A stretch of DNA of 64,000 bases from Fibrobacter sp. UWB13 (GTDB lineage: Bacteria > Fibrobacterota > Fibrobacteria > Fibrobacterales > Fibrobacteraceae): positions 2,108,001 through 2,172,000 of the forward strand of contig NZ_FXAX01000001.1 in the NCBI RefSeq assembly GCF_900177805.1, given 5' to 3'. A program made the position numbers and the translations under genes. The notes beneath the pieces are model-generated. The model did no database searches, was not told where the DNA came from, and worked only from the letters and a program-made list of their open reading frames with translations. Shown piece by piece: positions 27,097 to 34,995 of the stretch; the stretch's first letter is position 1, and each line of letters begins with the position of its first letter.

Positions 27097-27768
27097 CTAC
27101 GCCACAATATAATTTTCGTTCTTTTGGCGGCGAGCGTAAACAGATTCTAAAAACATGAGGACTGAGGTTTTGTCGCGCACAAGCCCACGCTTATGACTCA
27201 GGCAAAAACGCGACGCCGAGAGTTTCTTCAATAGTTTTATCTGCTCGCCCAAAATTTGCACATTATAAACGTCAGGAGAGCCATGCCCCACCATCGGGTA
27301 AGTCGCATCACCCAAAAAAACGTAATCGTCAACGATAAGCGCAAGCGAACCCTTGGCATGGCTATTGGGCATCGGTAAGATTTGAATCTGTACACCATCG
27401 TCAAACGCAAGCGGTTCCATCACGACGTTCTTTGAAACGCCTTCAATTTCACCGAACGTTTTTGAAGTGTAGGCGCCCACGTAAAGTGCATCGATGTCTA
27501 GCGGAACTTCGCCACTGCACATGCGCTGGACATTCAGCAAATGGTCTCGATGGAAATGCGAAATGACGACGTTCTTTGTGAGATTCGCCGCATCGTTTAT
27601 GGGAATGCGCGGCAGTTCATTGATAAACTGCACAGCCTCATCGCATGCGCCCACGTCAAAAATCCACCACGCGCGATTGCCACGCACAGCGATGACATCC
27701 GCACTCAGCGGGTCATTCGACATCTGCAAATAATGGATTCTATCGGTAAGTTTAACGATTTTGGGCAC
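27097..27768 (-). CDS. Metallo-beta-lactamase fold hydrolase
   Basis: The 223-residue protein has the MBL metal motif HFHRDH (about residue 75-80), a second His in NSHAKGS, the Asp in LGDATYP and a C-terminal His in CLSHKRG. It is probably a cytoplasmic zinc hydrolase of unknown substrate, similar to the subclass B1-like and glyoxalase II-like families. I propose the GTG at 27768 as start: TATCTT ends 7 nt before it, and an upstream frame would run through the neighbouring terminator. An internal ATG is possible but would cut the first strand. Confidence 0.75.
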   Translation of the reverse strand: MPKIVKLTDRIHYLQMSNDPLSADVIAVRGNRAWWIFDVGACDEAVQFINELPRIPINDAANLTKNVVISHFHRDHLLNVQRMCSGEVPLDIDALYVGAYTSKTFGEIEGVSKNVVMEPLAFDDGVQIQILPMPNSHAKGSLALIVDDYVFLGDATYPMVGHGSPDVYNVQILGEQIKLLKKLSASRFCLSHKRGLVRDKTSVLMFLESVYARRQKNENYIVA

Positions 27769-27775
27769 GGCGCCA

Positions 27776-27805
27776 AAGATAGAAAAAGGCTCCCTTTCGG
27801 GAGCC
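27776..27805 (-). promoter_or_regulatory. Terminator fused to the MBL-gene promoter
   Basis: GGCTCCC-GAAA-GGGAGCC and TTTTT on the minus strand end the preceding operon, and CTATCTTTGG follows directly; TATCTT (27781-27776) is the probable -10 box of the MBL gene. Confidence 0.6.
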
Positions 27806-27830
27806 CTCTCCAACAAAAACATCTATCAAG

Positions 27831-28763
27831 TTATCGGTTGTAACGGCGGAACTTAACAGGCTTCTTGCCCTGACGATTGCGATTCCAAGAATGGCGAGAA
27901 TGCGGAGCGTCAATAATGCGAGAAATAAACTTGCCATCGCCTACGCTGACTTTGGAAACGTAAGAAAGGCACGGATAAAGCTTCTTAGCAGAGCCATCTT
28001 CGACTTCGCAATAAGCTTCAGCGACACTGCCGACTTCAACCTTTTCAGCCTTCAACTGTTTTTGTTCACCGTCTTCATTAAAGACTTCAATGCGATCGTA
28101 ATCAGCAACAAGCACGGAATCCAAGGTCGCCTGATTTTCTGCAGCGTCATCATTCGTCGTCAAGATTTCAGACGTCGTCTTCAAATCCTGCATAGCGATG
28201 TTAGCATTCTGCACATGACCATACTTGTCCGTCAAAACAGTCAAGAAGTTCTTGTCATTGCGAACCACACGACCATTAAAGACGCGCTTGAACTTAAATG
28301 CATAACCATCAATTTCGACCTTCTTGTCCATCGAAGCAAGATAGCGCTTATCAATAGTTACGAGCTTAAACTGGTCCGCATATTCGCTCGGCAAAACAGC
28401 GCTCAAAATCTTGTTGGCGCTCAAATTGCGATCGGATTCCAAATCAGAAAGGTCAACTGTCACGTTACCTTCATTGAACCAAAGAACGTTCTTTTCGTGA
28501 GCAGAAACACGAACGCGATAATTTTCGCTCAAGCGATTTTTCAGGTTCTTTTGAGTCTTATCCGAAGATTCGTCAATGGCAACCACAAGAGACGAAGCTC
28601 GAGCAGGAGCCTTCATGCCCTTCTTGTTAAAATTCTTGGCATCGAAATGATTGCGTTCCGTCAAGAACTTCTTTGCCTTACTATTAACGACAAGACTCGG
28701 CTTGGCAAAGCCAACAGAAGTAAGCATAGCCATTGTCAAAATTGTAATAAAAGCCTTTTTCAT
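27831..28763 (-). CDS. Exported protein of unknown function
   Basis: The 310-residue protein has a signal peptide with cleavage predicted after VGFA. The mature part is rich in Lys, Asp and Asn and mostly strands, with two Cys near the C-terminus (YCEVEDG, YPCLSY), possibly a disulfide, and a very basic C-terminal tail (SRHSWNRNRQGKKPVKFRRYNR-like). I do not recognise a family. It follows the caspase-like gene by 24 bases with its own AGAGG site, so the two are probably cotranscribed and may act together outside the cell. Confidence 0.65.
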   Translation of the reverse strand: MKKAFITILTMAMLTSVGFAKPSLVVNSKAKKFLTERNHFDAKNFNKKGMKAPARASSLVVAIDESSDKTQKNLKNRLSENYRVRVSAHEKNVLWFNEGNVTVDLSDLESDRNLSANKILSAVLPSEYADQFKLVTIDKRYLASMDKKVEIDGYAFKFKRVFNGRVVRNDKNFLTVLTDKYGHVQNANIAMQDLKTTSEILTTNDDAAENQATLDSVLVADYDRIEVFNEDGEQKQLKAEKVEVGSVAEAYCEVEDGSAKKLYPCLSYVSKVSVGDGKFISRIIDAPHSRHSWNRNRQGKKPVKFRRYNR

Positions 28764-28787
28764 TATATTTCCTCTTTTAAATTTTTA

Positions 28788-29735
28788 CTAGTATTCCGGT
28801 GTTCCAAATTCCTGATAAAGGATATACATGGAATAATTCGTACCTTCCTTACGCGGGTCTAATCCCACTTCGTATGTACTAGAGAACTTTTCTGCGCTAC
28901 CATCATGATAACGACCATGCTGGTCTGTACCCGCCATAAATGCGATTGCAGGAGTAAAGCCCGGAATATGTCCAGCACCGGCATTCATCCAAACTTGATC
29001 GAACTCGTTAAAAGTCCTATTATGAGCCCAATAATAAGCTTCCCAAAGAGTAAAATCATTTTCAATAAAGTATTCAGCAAAATACTTGTACTTCACATGC
29101 TGATACACTGTAACGCCATTCGATGTATAATAAGGATCATCTCTCCCTAACGAATAATAACCTAAAATAGCATGAACGCCAATAAAAGCCCCATACAAAT
29201 TCATAAGTTTATTATTATCCAATGGGCTCGGGTTCGAATAAAGCGGGACATTAAGCTGTCCATCTTTATTAATATTCAGGACTTCACAAGCATCATAGAA
29301 CACCCATTTGATATCTCCACCATAAGGTTTTTGAGAAACAGCCATCGGCTGATCATAAAAAGCCAAAGTCTGCTGAGCACCATGACCAGCAAAGAAAACA
29401 ATATTAGAGTGATAGAGTTGAGCGTTCTTAAAGTTTGCCTTAGTAGCACCGCTATTGTTATACATATAGTCATGAATAGGAGTCGGCATATTTGGATACG
29501 CTCTATTAGCCGATTCTTCAATATACTGAATAAACGCATTTTTGGTACGCACCCTATTACTAAGGTTACTTGCGCTACCACCCGTAAAATGCGAGTAGTC
29601 ATCCACTGCATAAGCACTTATATGCAGTCTATAGATCGGAGCATTTTCAGCCCATCTCCATGTAGGTTCATATTCCAAGGCAAGCGAACTTGCCGCCAGT
29701 GATAAAGCAATTGATGTAAGTAGTAATTTATTCAT
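28788..29735 (-). CDS. Secreted caspase-like (DUF6345-like) protein
   Basis: The 315-residue protein has a signal peptide (ending SSLAL). Two strand-end motifs resemble the His-Cys dyad of the caspase/gingipain/CHAT fold: NIVFFAGHG (His near 130) and WVFYDACEV (Cys near 155). The C-terminal GAGHIPGFTPAIAFMAGTD recalls the DUF6345 family. It may be a secreted peptidase or an inactive relative. TATATT ends 9 nt before the ATG at 29735 and no ribosome site is present, suggesting a leaderless message. The fold call is an inference. Confidence 0.5.
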   Translation of the reverse strand: MNKLLLTSIALSLAASSLALEYEPTWRWAENAPIYRLHISAYAVDDYSHFTGGSASNLSNRVRTKNAFIQYIEESANRAYPNMPTPIHDYMYNNSGATKANFKNAQLYHSNIVFFAGHGAQQTLAFYDQPMAVSQKPYGGDIKWVFYDACEVLNINKDGQLNVPLYSNPSPLDNNKLMNLYGAFIGVHAILGYYSLGRDDPYYTSNGVTVYQHVKYKYFAEYFIENDFTLWEAYYWAHNRTFNEFDQVWMNAGAGHIPGFTPAIAFMAGTDQHGRYHDGSAEKFSSTYEVGLDPRKEGTNYSMYILYQEFGTPEY

Positions 29736-29744
29736 AGTACGTCG

Positions 29745-29773
29745 AATATAAAACAAAACAAATTAATCGTCAA
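29745..29773 (-). promoter_or_regulatory. Promoter of the caspase-like operon
   Basis: TTGACG, 17 nt, TATATT on the minus strand; the expected transcription start is within two or three bases of the ATG. The remaining 290-nt gap up to pflA is AT-rich and holds no gene. Confidence 0.7.
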
Positions 29774-30047
29774 TATATTTTGTACTAAAAATCTTATTTG
29801 TAAGAATAAAAACATTTTATTTATTATCAACAAATAAAACAAACAACATATTCACACCAAAGTAATGAATTAATTCGTATAATTTAAATTACAACAAACA
29901 AAATCGCAAAAATTGTTTTATATTAACAATCCTTATTATATACTCACACAAAACAAGGAGCTCAAGCACCTACAGAAACATCATCAAAAGCACATTTCGC
30001 AAAAAGCTAATCACACTAGCTCACGCATATTTTTCTATTTTCGAGTC

Positions 30048-30827
30048 ATGACTCTCGGAAGAATCAACAAGCTCGAAACGTTCGGATCGGTCGATGGACC
30101 GGGAATCCGGTTTGTCGTATTTTTGCAAGGCTGCCCGATGCGCTGCAAGTTCTGCCACAATCCAGAAACATGGGATTTCGGAACAAAAAGCGCAAACGGA
30201 ACAGAGAACGGCTCATTCGAAATGAGCGCTGAAGACCTGCTAAAAAAAGCCGTGCGCTACAAGCCATATTGGGGAACCGATGGAGGTATTACCGTGAGTG
30301 GCGGCGAGCCACTCGCGCAAATCGACTTCATGATTGAATTCTTCGAAGCGGCAAAAGCGGCGGGAGTTCAAACATGCATCGACACTAGCGGAGTCACATT
30401 CAGGAGCACTGGCGAACAGTTTGCCAAGTTCGAACGATTGATGAAATCCACCGACCTCTTGCTCGTGGACATCAAGCACATCGACGCAGACGCGCACAAG
30501 GAACTCACAGGCCACGGTAACGAAAACATCATCGAGTTTTTCCGTTACCTCGACCGCATCCAAAAGCCCATCTGGATCCGTCACGTGCTCGTTCCGGGAA
30601 TCAGCGACAACGACGAAGCGCTCACGCGCACCCGCGACTTCATCCGTACGCTAAGCAACGTCAAACGTGTCGAAGTTCTCCCCTACCATGCATTTGCCCT
30701 CAGCAAGTATCAAGAACTCGAAATCGACTACGCGCTCAAGGACACGCAAACGCCCACCGCCGACCGTGTCAAGAACGCCAACGAAATTCTCGAAACCGCC
30801 AAATATACCGGCTGGATGAAGAAATAG
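30048..30827 (+). CDS. pflA: Pyruvate formate-lyase activating enzyme
   Basis: The 259-residue radical SAM protein has the 4Fe-4S motif Cys-x3-Cys-x2-Cys in GCPMRCKFCHNPETW, then SGGEP and the DIKHID and VLVPGISDND motifs of PflA. It makes the glycyl radical in PflB using SAM and an electron donor. The start ATG at 30048 gives the normal N-terminus (LGRINKLETFGSVDGPGIRF); the open frame extends 45 codons upstream, but that part is not protein-like. It is separated from pflB by three genes on the other strand. Confidence 0.93.
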   Translation: MTLGRINKLETFGSVDGPGIRFVVFLQGCPMRCKFCHNPETWDFGTKSANGTENGSFEMSAEDLLKKAVRYKPYWGTDGGITVSGGEPLAQIDFMIEFFEAAKAAGVQTCIDTSGVTFRSTGEQFAKFERLMKSTDLLLVDIKHIDADAHKELTGHGNENIIEFFRYLDRIQKPIWIRHVLVPGISDNDEALTRTRDFIRTLSNVKRVEVLPYHAFALSKYQELEIDYALKDTQTPTADRVKNANEILETAKYTGWMKK

Positions 30828-30853
30828 GAAGGATTGCGCTATACGAGATGGCG

Positions 30854-30914
30854 ATCCCGGCACAAGGCCGGGATGACAGCGCAAAAAAGGAGATGCCCGC
30901 TCGGAGGCGGGCAT
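30854..30914. repeat. Two consecutive REP-like palindromes
   Basis: ATCCCGGC-5-GCCGGGAT (30854-30874) is followed by ATGCCCGC-6-GCGGGCAT (30893-30914), each with GATG/GACA flanks. They lie between the convergent pflA and pilC genes. Confidence 0.7.
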
Positions 30915-30924
30915 GACAATGCAA

Positions 30925-30951
30925 AAAGACGAGGCGTGCAGCCCCGTCTTT
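30925..30951. terminator. Bidirectional terminator between pflA and pilC
   Basis: AAAGACGAGGC and GCCCCGTCTTT pair over 11 bp (one G-T) with A-runs and T-runs on both sides, suitable for both convergent genes. Confidence 0.75.
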
Positions 30952-31068
30952 AAATTTCAAATGAGATTTCGTCTAAAGCCTAGCGAGAGCAGGAATCAGC
31001 TTCGCGTAGCGTATTGTTATACGTGAGCGAAGCTGTGACGAACTATCGCGACGGCTTTCGGCGAAAGA

Positions 31069-32271
31069 TCAGCCTTTAATGGCGTCGCCCATGCTAAACA
31101 TCGGCATATACATTGCAATCAGGAGACCACCGACGGCGCCGCCCAAGAACACAATGATAATCGGTTCAATCATACTCACGACCGCATCGACAGCGGCGTC
31201 CACTTCTTCATCGTAGAAGTCCGCAAGCTTCAAAAGCATACCGCCAAGGTTACCAGTCTTTTCACCAACGCCCGTCATCTGGATCACCATGGGCGGGAAA
31301 ATGCCTACTTCTTCCATCGGTTCGGCAATTGATTTACCGCCAGCAATACCAATCGATATCTTATAAATCGCCTTTTCCACAACTTTGTTACCTGCAGTAG
31401 ACGCAACGACCTTTAGCGCATCCATCACAGACACACCAGCATTTAAAAGCGTTCCAAGCGTTCTCGAGAAACCCGCCGTTGCAGACTTAATCTGCAAATC
31501 ACCAAGTTTCGGCAATTTCAACGTAAACTTGTCCATTGCAAATTGCGCTTGCGGTATTCGCATAATCATCTTATAAGCAAAGATGACAATGATAAGTGCA
31601 ATAAAAATAAACGCACCATTGTTTCGTATAAAATCAGATATGTTCATCACAACCTGCGTCGGAGCAGGGAGTTCAGCGTCAAGGGCGGCGAACTGTTCAG
31701 CGAACGTCGGCACCACGAACGTCATAAGGGCAATCACAACGAGAATACCCACAATGATAACCATGATCGGGTACGTCAAAGCCTTTTTCACTTTACGTTT
31801 GAGGCGCTGGTTATTTTCGAGAGTTTCCGCCAGACGAGCGAGAATGCCTTCGAGAATACCGCCCGCTTCACCGGCAGCCACCATGTTACAATACAGGGAG
31901 TCAAAGACCTTCGGGTGCTGCGCCAAAGCATCAGCCAAAGAAGAACCACCGTTAATCGACTGCGTGAGCTTATGCACAACGCTCTTGAGCTCCGGGTTTT
32001 CACACTGAGCTTCAAGAATGTTCAAGCACTGAAGCATCGGAAGACCTGCCGAGCACATAGACGAGAACATACGCGTAAAACGGGTAATGTCTTCGGTCTT
32101 GATACCAGAACCAATCTTAATCTTGATTTCAGTCGGTTTCTTTTTAAGGCTCGTGATGACCAATCGACGACGGAGCAAGAGGGCTTCGGCTTCCGCCTTA
32201 TCCTTCGCTTCGAGCGTACCTTCAAAGCTGTTGCCCTGTGAGTTTTGGGCCTTGTACAAAAATTCTGCCAT
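31069..32271 (-). CDS. pilC: Type IV pilus inner-membrane platform protein
   Basis: The 400-residue GspF/PilC family protein has two repeated T2SSF domains and three transmembrane segments (about 167-190, 218-238, 370-395). Motifs FTRMFSSMCSAGLPMLQCL and FSRTLGTLLNAGVSVMDALKVV mark the two repeats. It anchors the assembly and retraction ATPases and moves pilin subunits. It starts three bases after pilT and is cotranscribed with it. No pilB or pilin gene is nearby, so the rest of the machine is encoded elsewhere. Confidence 0.93.
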   Translation of the reverse strand: MAEFLYKAQNSQGNSFEGTLEAKDKAEAEALLLRRRLVITSLKKKPTEIKIKIGSGIKTEDITRFTRMFSSMCSAGLPMLQCLNILEAQCENPELKSVVHKLTQSINGGSSLADALAQHPKVFDSLYCNMVAAGEAGGILEGILARLAETLENNQRLKRKVKKALTYPIMVIIVGILVVIALMTFVVPTFAEQFAALDAELPAPTQVVMNISDFIRNNGAFIFIALIIVIFAYKMIMRIPQAQFAMDKFTLKLPKLGDLQIKSATAGFSRTLGTLLNAGVSVMDALKVVASTAGNKVVEKAIYKISIGIAGGKSIAEPMEEVGIFPPMVIQMTGVGEKTGNLGGMLLKLADFYDEEVDAAVDAVVSMIEPIIIVFLGGAVGGLLIAMYMPMFSMGDAIKG

Positions 32272-32274
32272 CGA

Positions 32275-33342
32275 TTACACCCCTTCCTTTACAAACAACT
32301 GTTCCAACTGATCCGGACTCGACGAGCGAGCCAGAGCATCGAAACGGTCGACCTTGTGGTTCTTGACAAGTTCGCACAAGCACATGTTCATCGTATTCAT
32401 GCCAAACTTCTGACCAATTTCAATCATGGATTCAATCTGATGCACCTTGTCATCGCGGATCAAAGCGCGAATACCCGGCGTCACATTCATGACTTCGTAC
32501 GCCATCACGCGACCGCCGCCAATTTTCGGCAAAAGGGTCTGACAGATAACGCCCTGGAGCACAAACGAAAGCTGCGTACGCACGGTCTGCTGTTCTCCCT
32601 TCGGGAAGGCGTCGACCACACGGTTAATCGTCTGCACACAGGAGTTTGTATGAAGCGTAGCAAACGTCAAGTGACCGGTTTCTGCAATCGTCAGTGCGGC
32701 ACGGATCGTTTCCAAGTCACGCATTTCGCCGATGAGCACCACATCCGGGTCCTGACGGAGAGCCATCTTCAATGCCTGGGCAAAGCTATGTGTATCACTA
32801 CCGACTTCACGCTGGTTGATCATGCAACCTTGATGCTTATGCAAAAATTCGATCGGGTCTTCGACCGTCAAGATGTGGTCGTGACGCTCCTTGTTGATCT
32901 TGTCGATCATTGCCGCCAGGGTCGTGGACTTACCAGAACCGGTAGCACCCGTCACAAGCACAAGTCCAGAAGGGCGGGTCGTGAATTCAGCCATGATCTT
33001 CGGGAGGCCGAGATCCTTGAACGTCTTAATATCCAGCGGAATAATACGGAGGGCAAGCGCCACGCAGCCACGCTGCAAGTAAGCGTTCGCACGGAAACGC
33101 GCAAGATTCGCAATACCGAATGAAAAGTCGCATTCCTTTTGCTGTTCAAAAGTCTTTTTCTGGGCTTCGTTCATCAAGCTGTAAGTCATACGCATGGTTT
33201 CGTCGGGCTTGAGCTTGTTCTCCCCAATGGGGGTAAGCTTGCCGGAAAGACGAATAAGAGGAGGTGCGCCGGCTGTAATATGCAAGTCGGACGCCCCACG
33301 TTTGACCATTTCTGCTAAAAGATCTTGAATGTTATATGCCAT
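32275..33342 (-). CDS. pilT: Twitching-motility retraction ATPase
   Basis: The 355-residue hexameric ATPase has Walker A GATGSGKST, the Asp box and Walker B VLIGEMRD, the His box HLTFATLHTN and the C-terminal AIRALIR-like PilT motif (TPGIRALIRDDKVHQIESMI). It depolymerises type IV pili, driving twitching and DNA uptake. TATATT ends exactly 7 nt before the ATG, with no ribosome site, so the mRNA is probably leaderless. It is transcribed divergently from the thioredoxin gene. Confidence 0.95.
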   Translation of the reverse strand: MAYNIQDLLAEMVKRGASDLHITAGAPPLIRLSGKLTPIGENKLKPDETMRMTYSLMNEAQKKTFEQQKECDFSFGIANLARFRANAYLQRGCVALALRIIPLDIKTFKDLGLPKIMAEFTTRPSGLVLVTGATGSGKSTTLAAMIDKINKERHDHILTVEDPIEFLHKHQGCMINQREVGSDTHSFAQALKMALRQDPDVVLIGEMRDLETIRAALTIAETGHLTFATLHTNSCVQTINRVVDAFPKGEQQTVRTQLSFVLQGVICQTLLPKIGGGRVMAYEVMNVTPGIRALIRDDKVHQIESMIEIGQKFGMNTMNMCLCELVKNHKVDRFDALARSSSPDQLEQLFVKEGV

Positions 33343-33393
33343 GCACTAGAATATAATTTAAAAAGCTCAAAAATTTCATAAATTCTTTATGCA

Positions 33394-33912
33394 ATGCGTT
33401 CATCCACTTATAAAATTCTCGCATGGGTAGGGGCAATTATTTTCCTCGGTTTCGCGTTTTATGCGTTCGAGGCAAAATCCCGCTATAACCTGAACTTCCC
33501 AGAGACCGTTGCAAACTTCACGGCAGACGATGTAATGGGGGGCAAATCGGACTACGTAAGCGAGAAGGGGACAGCAACGCTTATTGTTTTGACCGCATCC
33601 TGGTGCCCATCCTGCCGGGCAGAACTTCCCATCCTCAAGCAGTTCCACGAGGAATTTGGGCCGAAGGGTCTCAAGATTTTGATGATCGACGAAGACGATT
33701 CCAAGAAGGTCGCCCGCAAGTACAAGAAAAGCATGGACATCCCGTGGACGATGCTCCACTGGAACTACGACGCACTCAAGGCGCTAGGAAGCCCGGGCGT
33801 GATTCCCGTAAGCTTTGTGGTCGATAAGGATGACAAGATCCAGCACGTCGATGTCGGAGTGCTCAACGAACTGAAGGTCCGACACGAACTAAAGCGACTG
33901 CTGGGACAGTAA
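33394..33912 (+). CDS. Membrane-anchored thioredoxin-like protein (TlpA/ResA type)
   Basis: The 172-residue protein has an N-terminal transmembrane anchor (about residues 8-24) and a thioredoxin fold with the redox motif WCPSC near residue 70 and the cis-Pro loop GVIPVSF. It is probably a periplasm-facing disulfide reductase serving cytochrome c maturation or envelope proteins. It stands alone, divergent from pilT with a 51-nt gap. Confidence 0.85.
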   Translation: MRSSTYKILAWVGAIIFLGFAFYAFEAKSRYNLNFPETVANFTADDVMGGKSDYVSEKGTATLIVLTASWCPSCRAELPILKQFHEEFGPKGLKILMIDEDDSKKVARKYKKSMDIPWTMLHWNYDALKALGSPGVIPVSFVVDKDDKIQHVDVGVLNELKVRHELKRLLGQ

Positions 33913-34006
33913 TACGAGATGGCGACCCCGTCCCCATTCGCGGATCATGACCACATAAGAACTAAAGTTCTAAGTGGTCAAAGAGAATAAATCCGGGGTG
34001 ACAAGC
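33912..34006. repeat. REP-like element split by an inserted hairpin
   Basis: The usual left flank GAGATGGCGACCCCG and right flank CCGGGGTGACAA are present, but about 60 nt separate them. The insert contains GACCAC-ATA-AGAACT-AAA-AGTTCT-AA-GTGGTC, a strong stem. It lies between the thioredoxin gene and epmA, which converge. Confidence 0.55.
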
Positions 34007-34023
34007 CAAGTGACAACCAAGCG

Positions 34024-34995
34024 TTAAGCAATGGGGCTTGGGAAGAGGATCACGTCGGCAATTTTTTCTTTACCGAGGGCGAGCATGAACAGGCGGTCGA
34101 GTCCGAGCGCCACACCAGAGCAAGCTGGCATACCCGATTCAAGAGCTGCAAGGAACCGTTCGTCAATAGGCGGTAAGGGCTTGTTCATCCCCTTGCGGAT
34201 TTCCAAATCAGCATAGAAACGGCGGCGCTGTTCCACCGGGTCCGTAAGCTCCGTGTAACCATTGCAAAGTTCCACCTGGTTCACGAAAAGCTCAAAGCGG
34301 CGAGCCCACGTATAGCCCTCAGCATCCACGTAAGTCTGCGCCAAAGCAGCCTGCGACGGCGGGTAATCCAAGATGAACTCGGGACCGTTACTAGCGAGTG
34401 CAGGTTCCACCAAGAAAACCATGAGATAGTCCCACCAGTCTTCGCGCGTGAGCGTTTCGCTCTTTTCGGGCACAGGAATCTCTCGAGCGCGGCAAGCATC
34501 CGCAAAGTCTGTAAGCTTTTCGCAAAACGGATTTACGCCAGCGTAATTCTTGAACGCATCAATCCAGCGGGTGCGGCGGGCATTTAGTTTGGTCCCAATG
34601 ATTTCGCTCACAAGGTCTTCGACTTCGTCCATGAGTTTGTCCTGAATCATACCCACGCGGTACCATTCCACCATCGAGAACTCGTTGTTGTGGTGGCCGC
34701 CAAATTCATCCTTGCGGAAAGACTTTGTAATCTGAAAGATGTCACCGAACTTTGCCGCAAGCAAGCGCTTCATGTGAAATTCCGGGCTCGTCATCATGAA
34801 CCGCTTCGGGTCTTCAATCTCAAAGTAATCGAGCTGCGGGTCCGTTCCGCCGTATGCAGAAAGCACAGGCGTCTCGACTTCGAGCGCATTACGACGAACA
34901 AAGAAATCACGGACACGGGCCATCAGCGCCTGGCGCTTGACCCAAGTTTCACGCGTGCAAGTGGGCGCAAACGCGCCCGAGTTCAAATTTTCCAT
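34024..34995 (-). CDS. epmA: EF-P lysine lysyltransferase-like protein (PoxA/GenX)
   Basis: The 323-residue protein is a class II lysyl-tRNA synthetase catalytic core without the anticodon domain. It has motif 2 (SFRKDEFGGHHNNEFSMVEWY) and motif 3 (SGVALGLDRLFMLALG). EpmA attaches beta-lysine to elongation factor P to prevent stalling at polyproline. Its ATG overlaps the stop of the preceding FISUMP gene by one base (TAATG), so translation is coupled. No epmB is seen in the window; without EpmB the modifying group could be alpha-lysine. Confidence 0.88.
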   Translation of the reverse strand: MENLNSGAFAPTCTRETWVKRQALMARVRDFFVRRNALEVETPVLSAYGGTDPQLDYFEIEDPKRFMMTSPEFHMKRLLAAKFGDIFQITKSFRKDEFGGHHNNEFSMVEWYRVGMIQDKLMDEVEDLVSEIIGTKLNARRTRWIDAFKNYAGVNPFCEKLTDFADACRAREIPVPEKSETLTREDWWDYLMVFLVEPALASNGPEFILDYPPSQAALAQTYVDAEGYTWARRFELFVNQVELCNGYTELTDPVEQRRRFYADLEIRKGMNKPLPPIDERFLAALESGMPACSGVALGLDRLFMLALGKEKIADVILFPSPIA

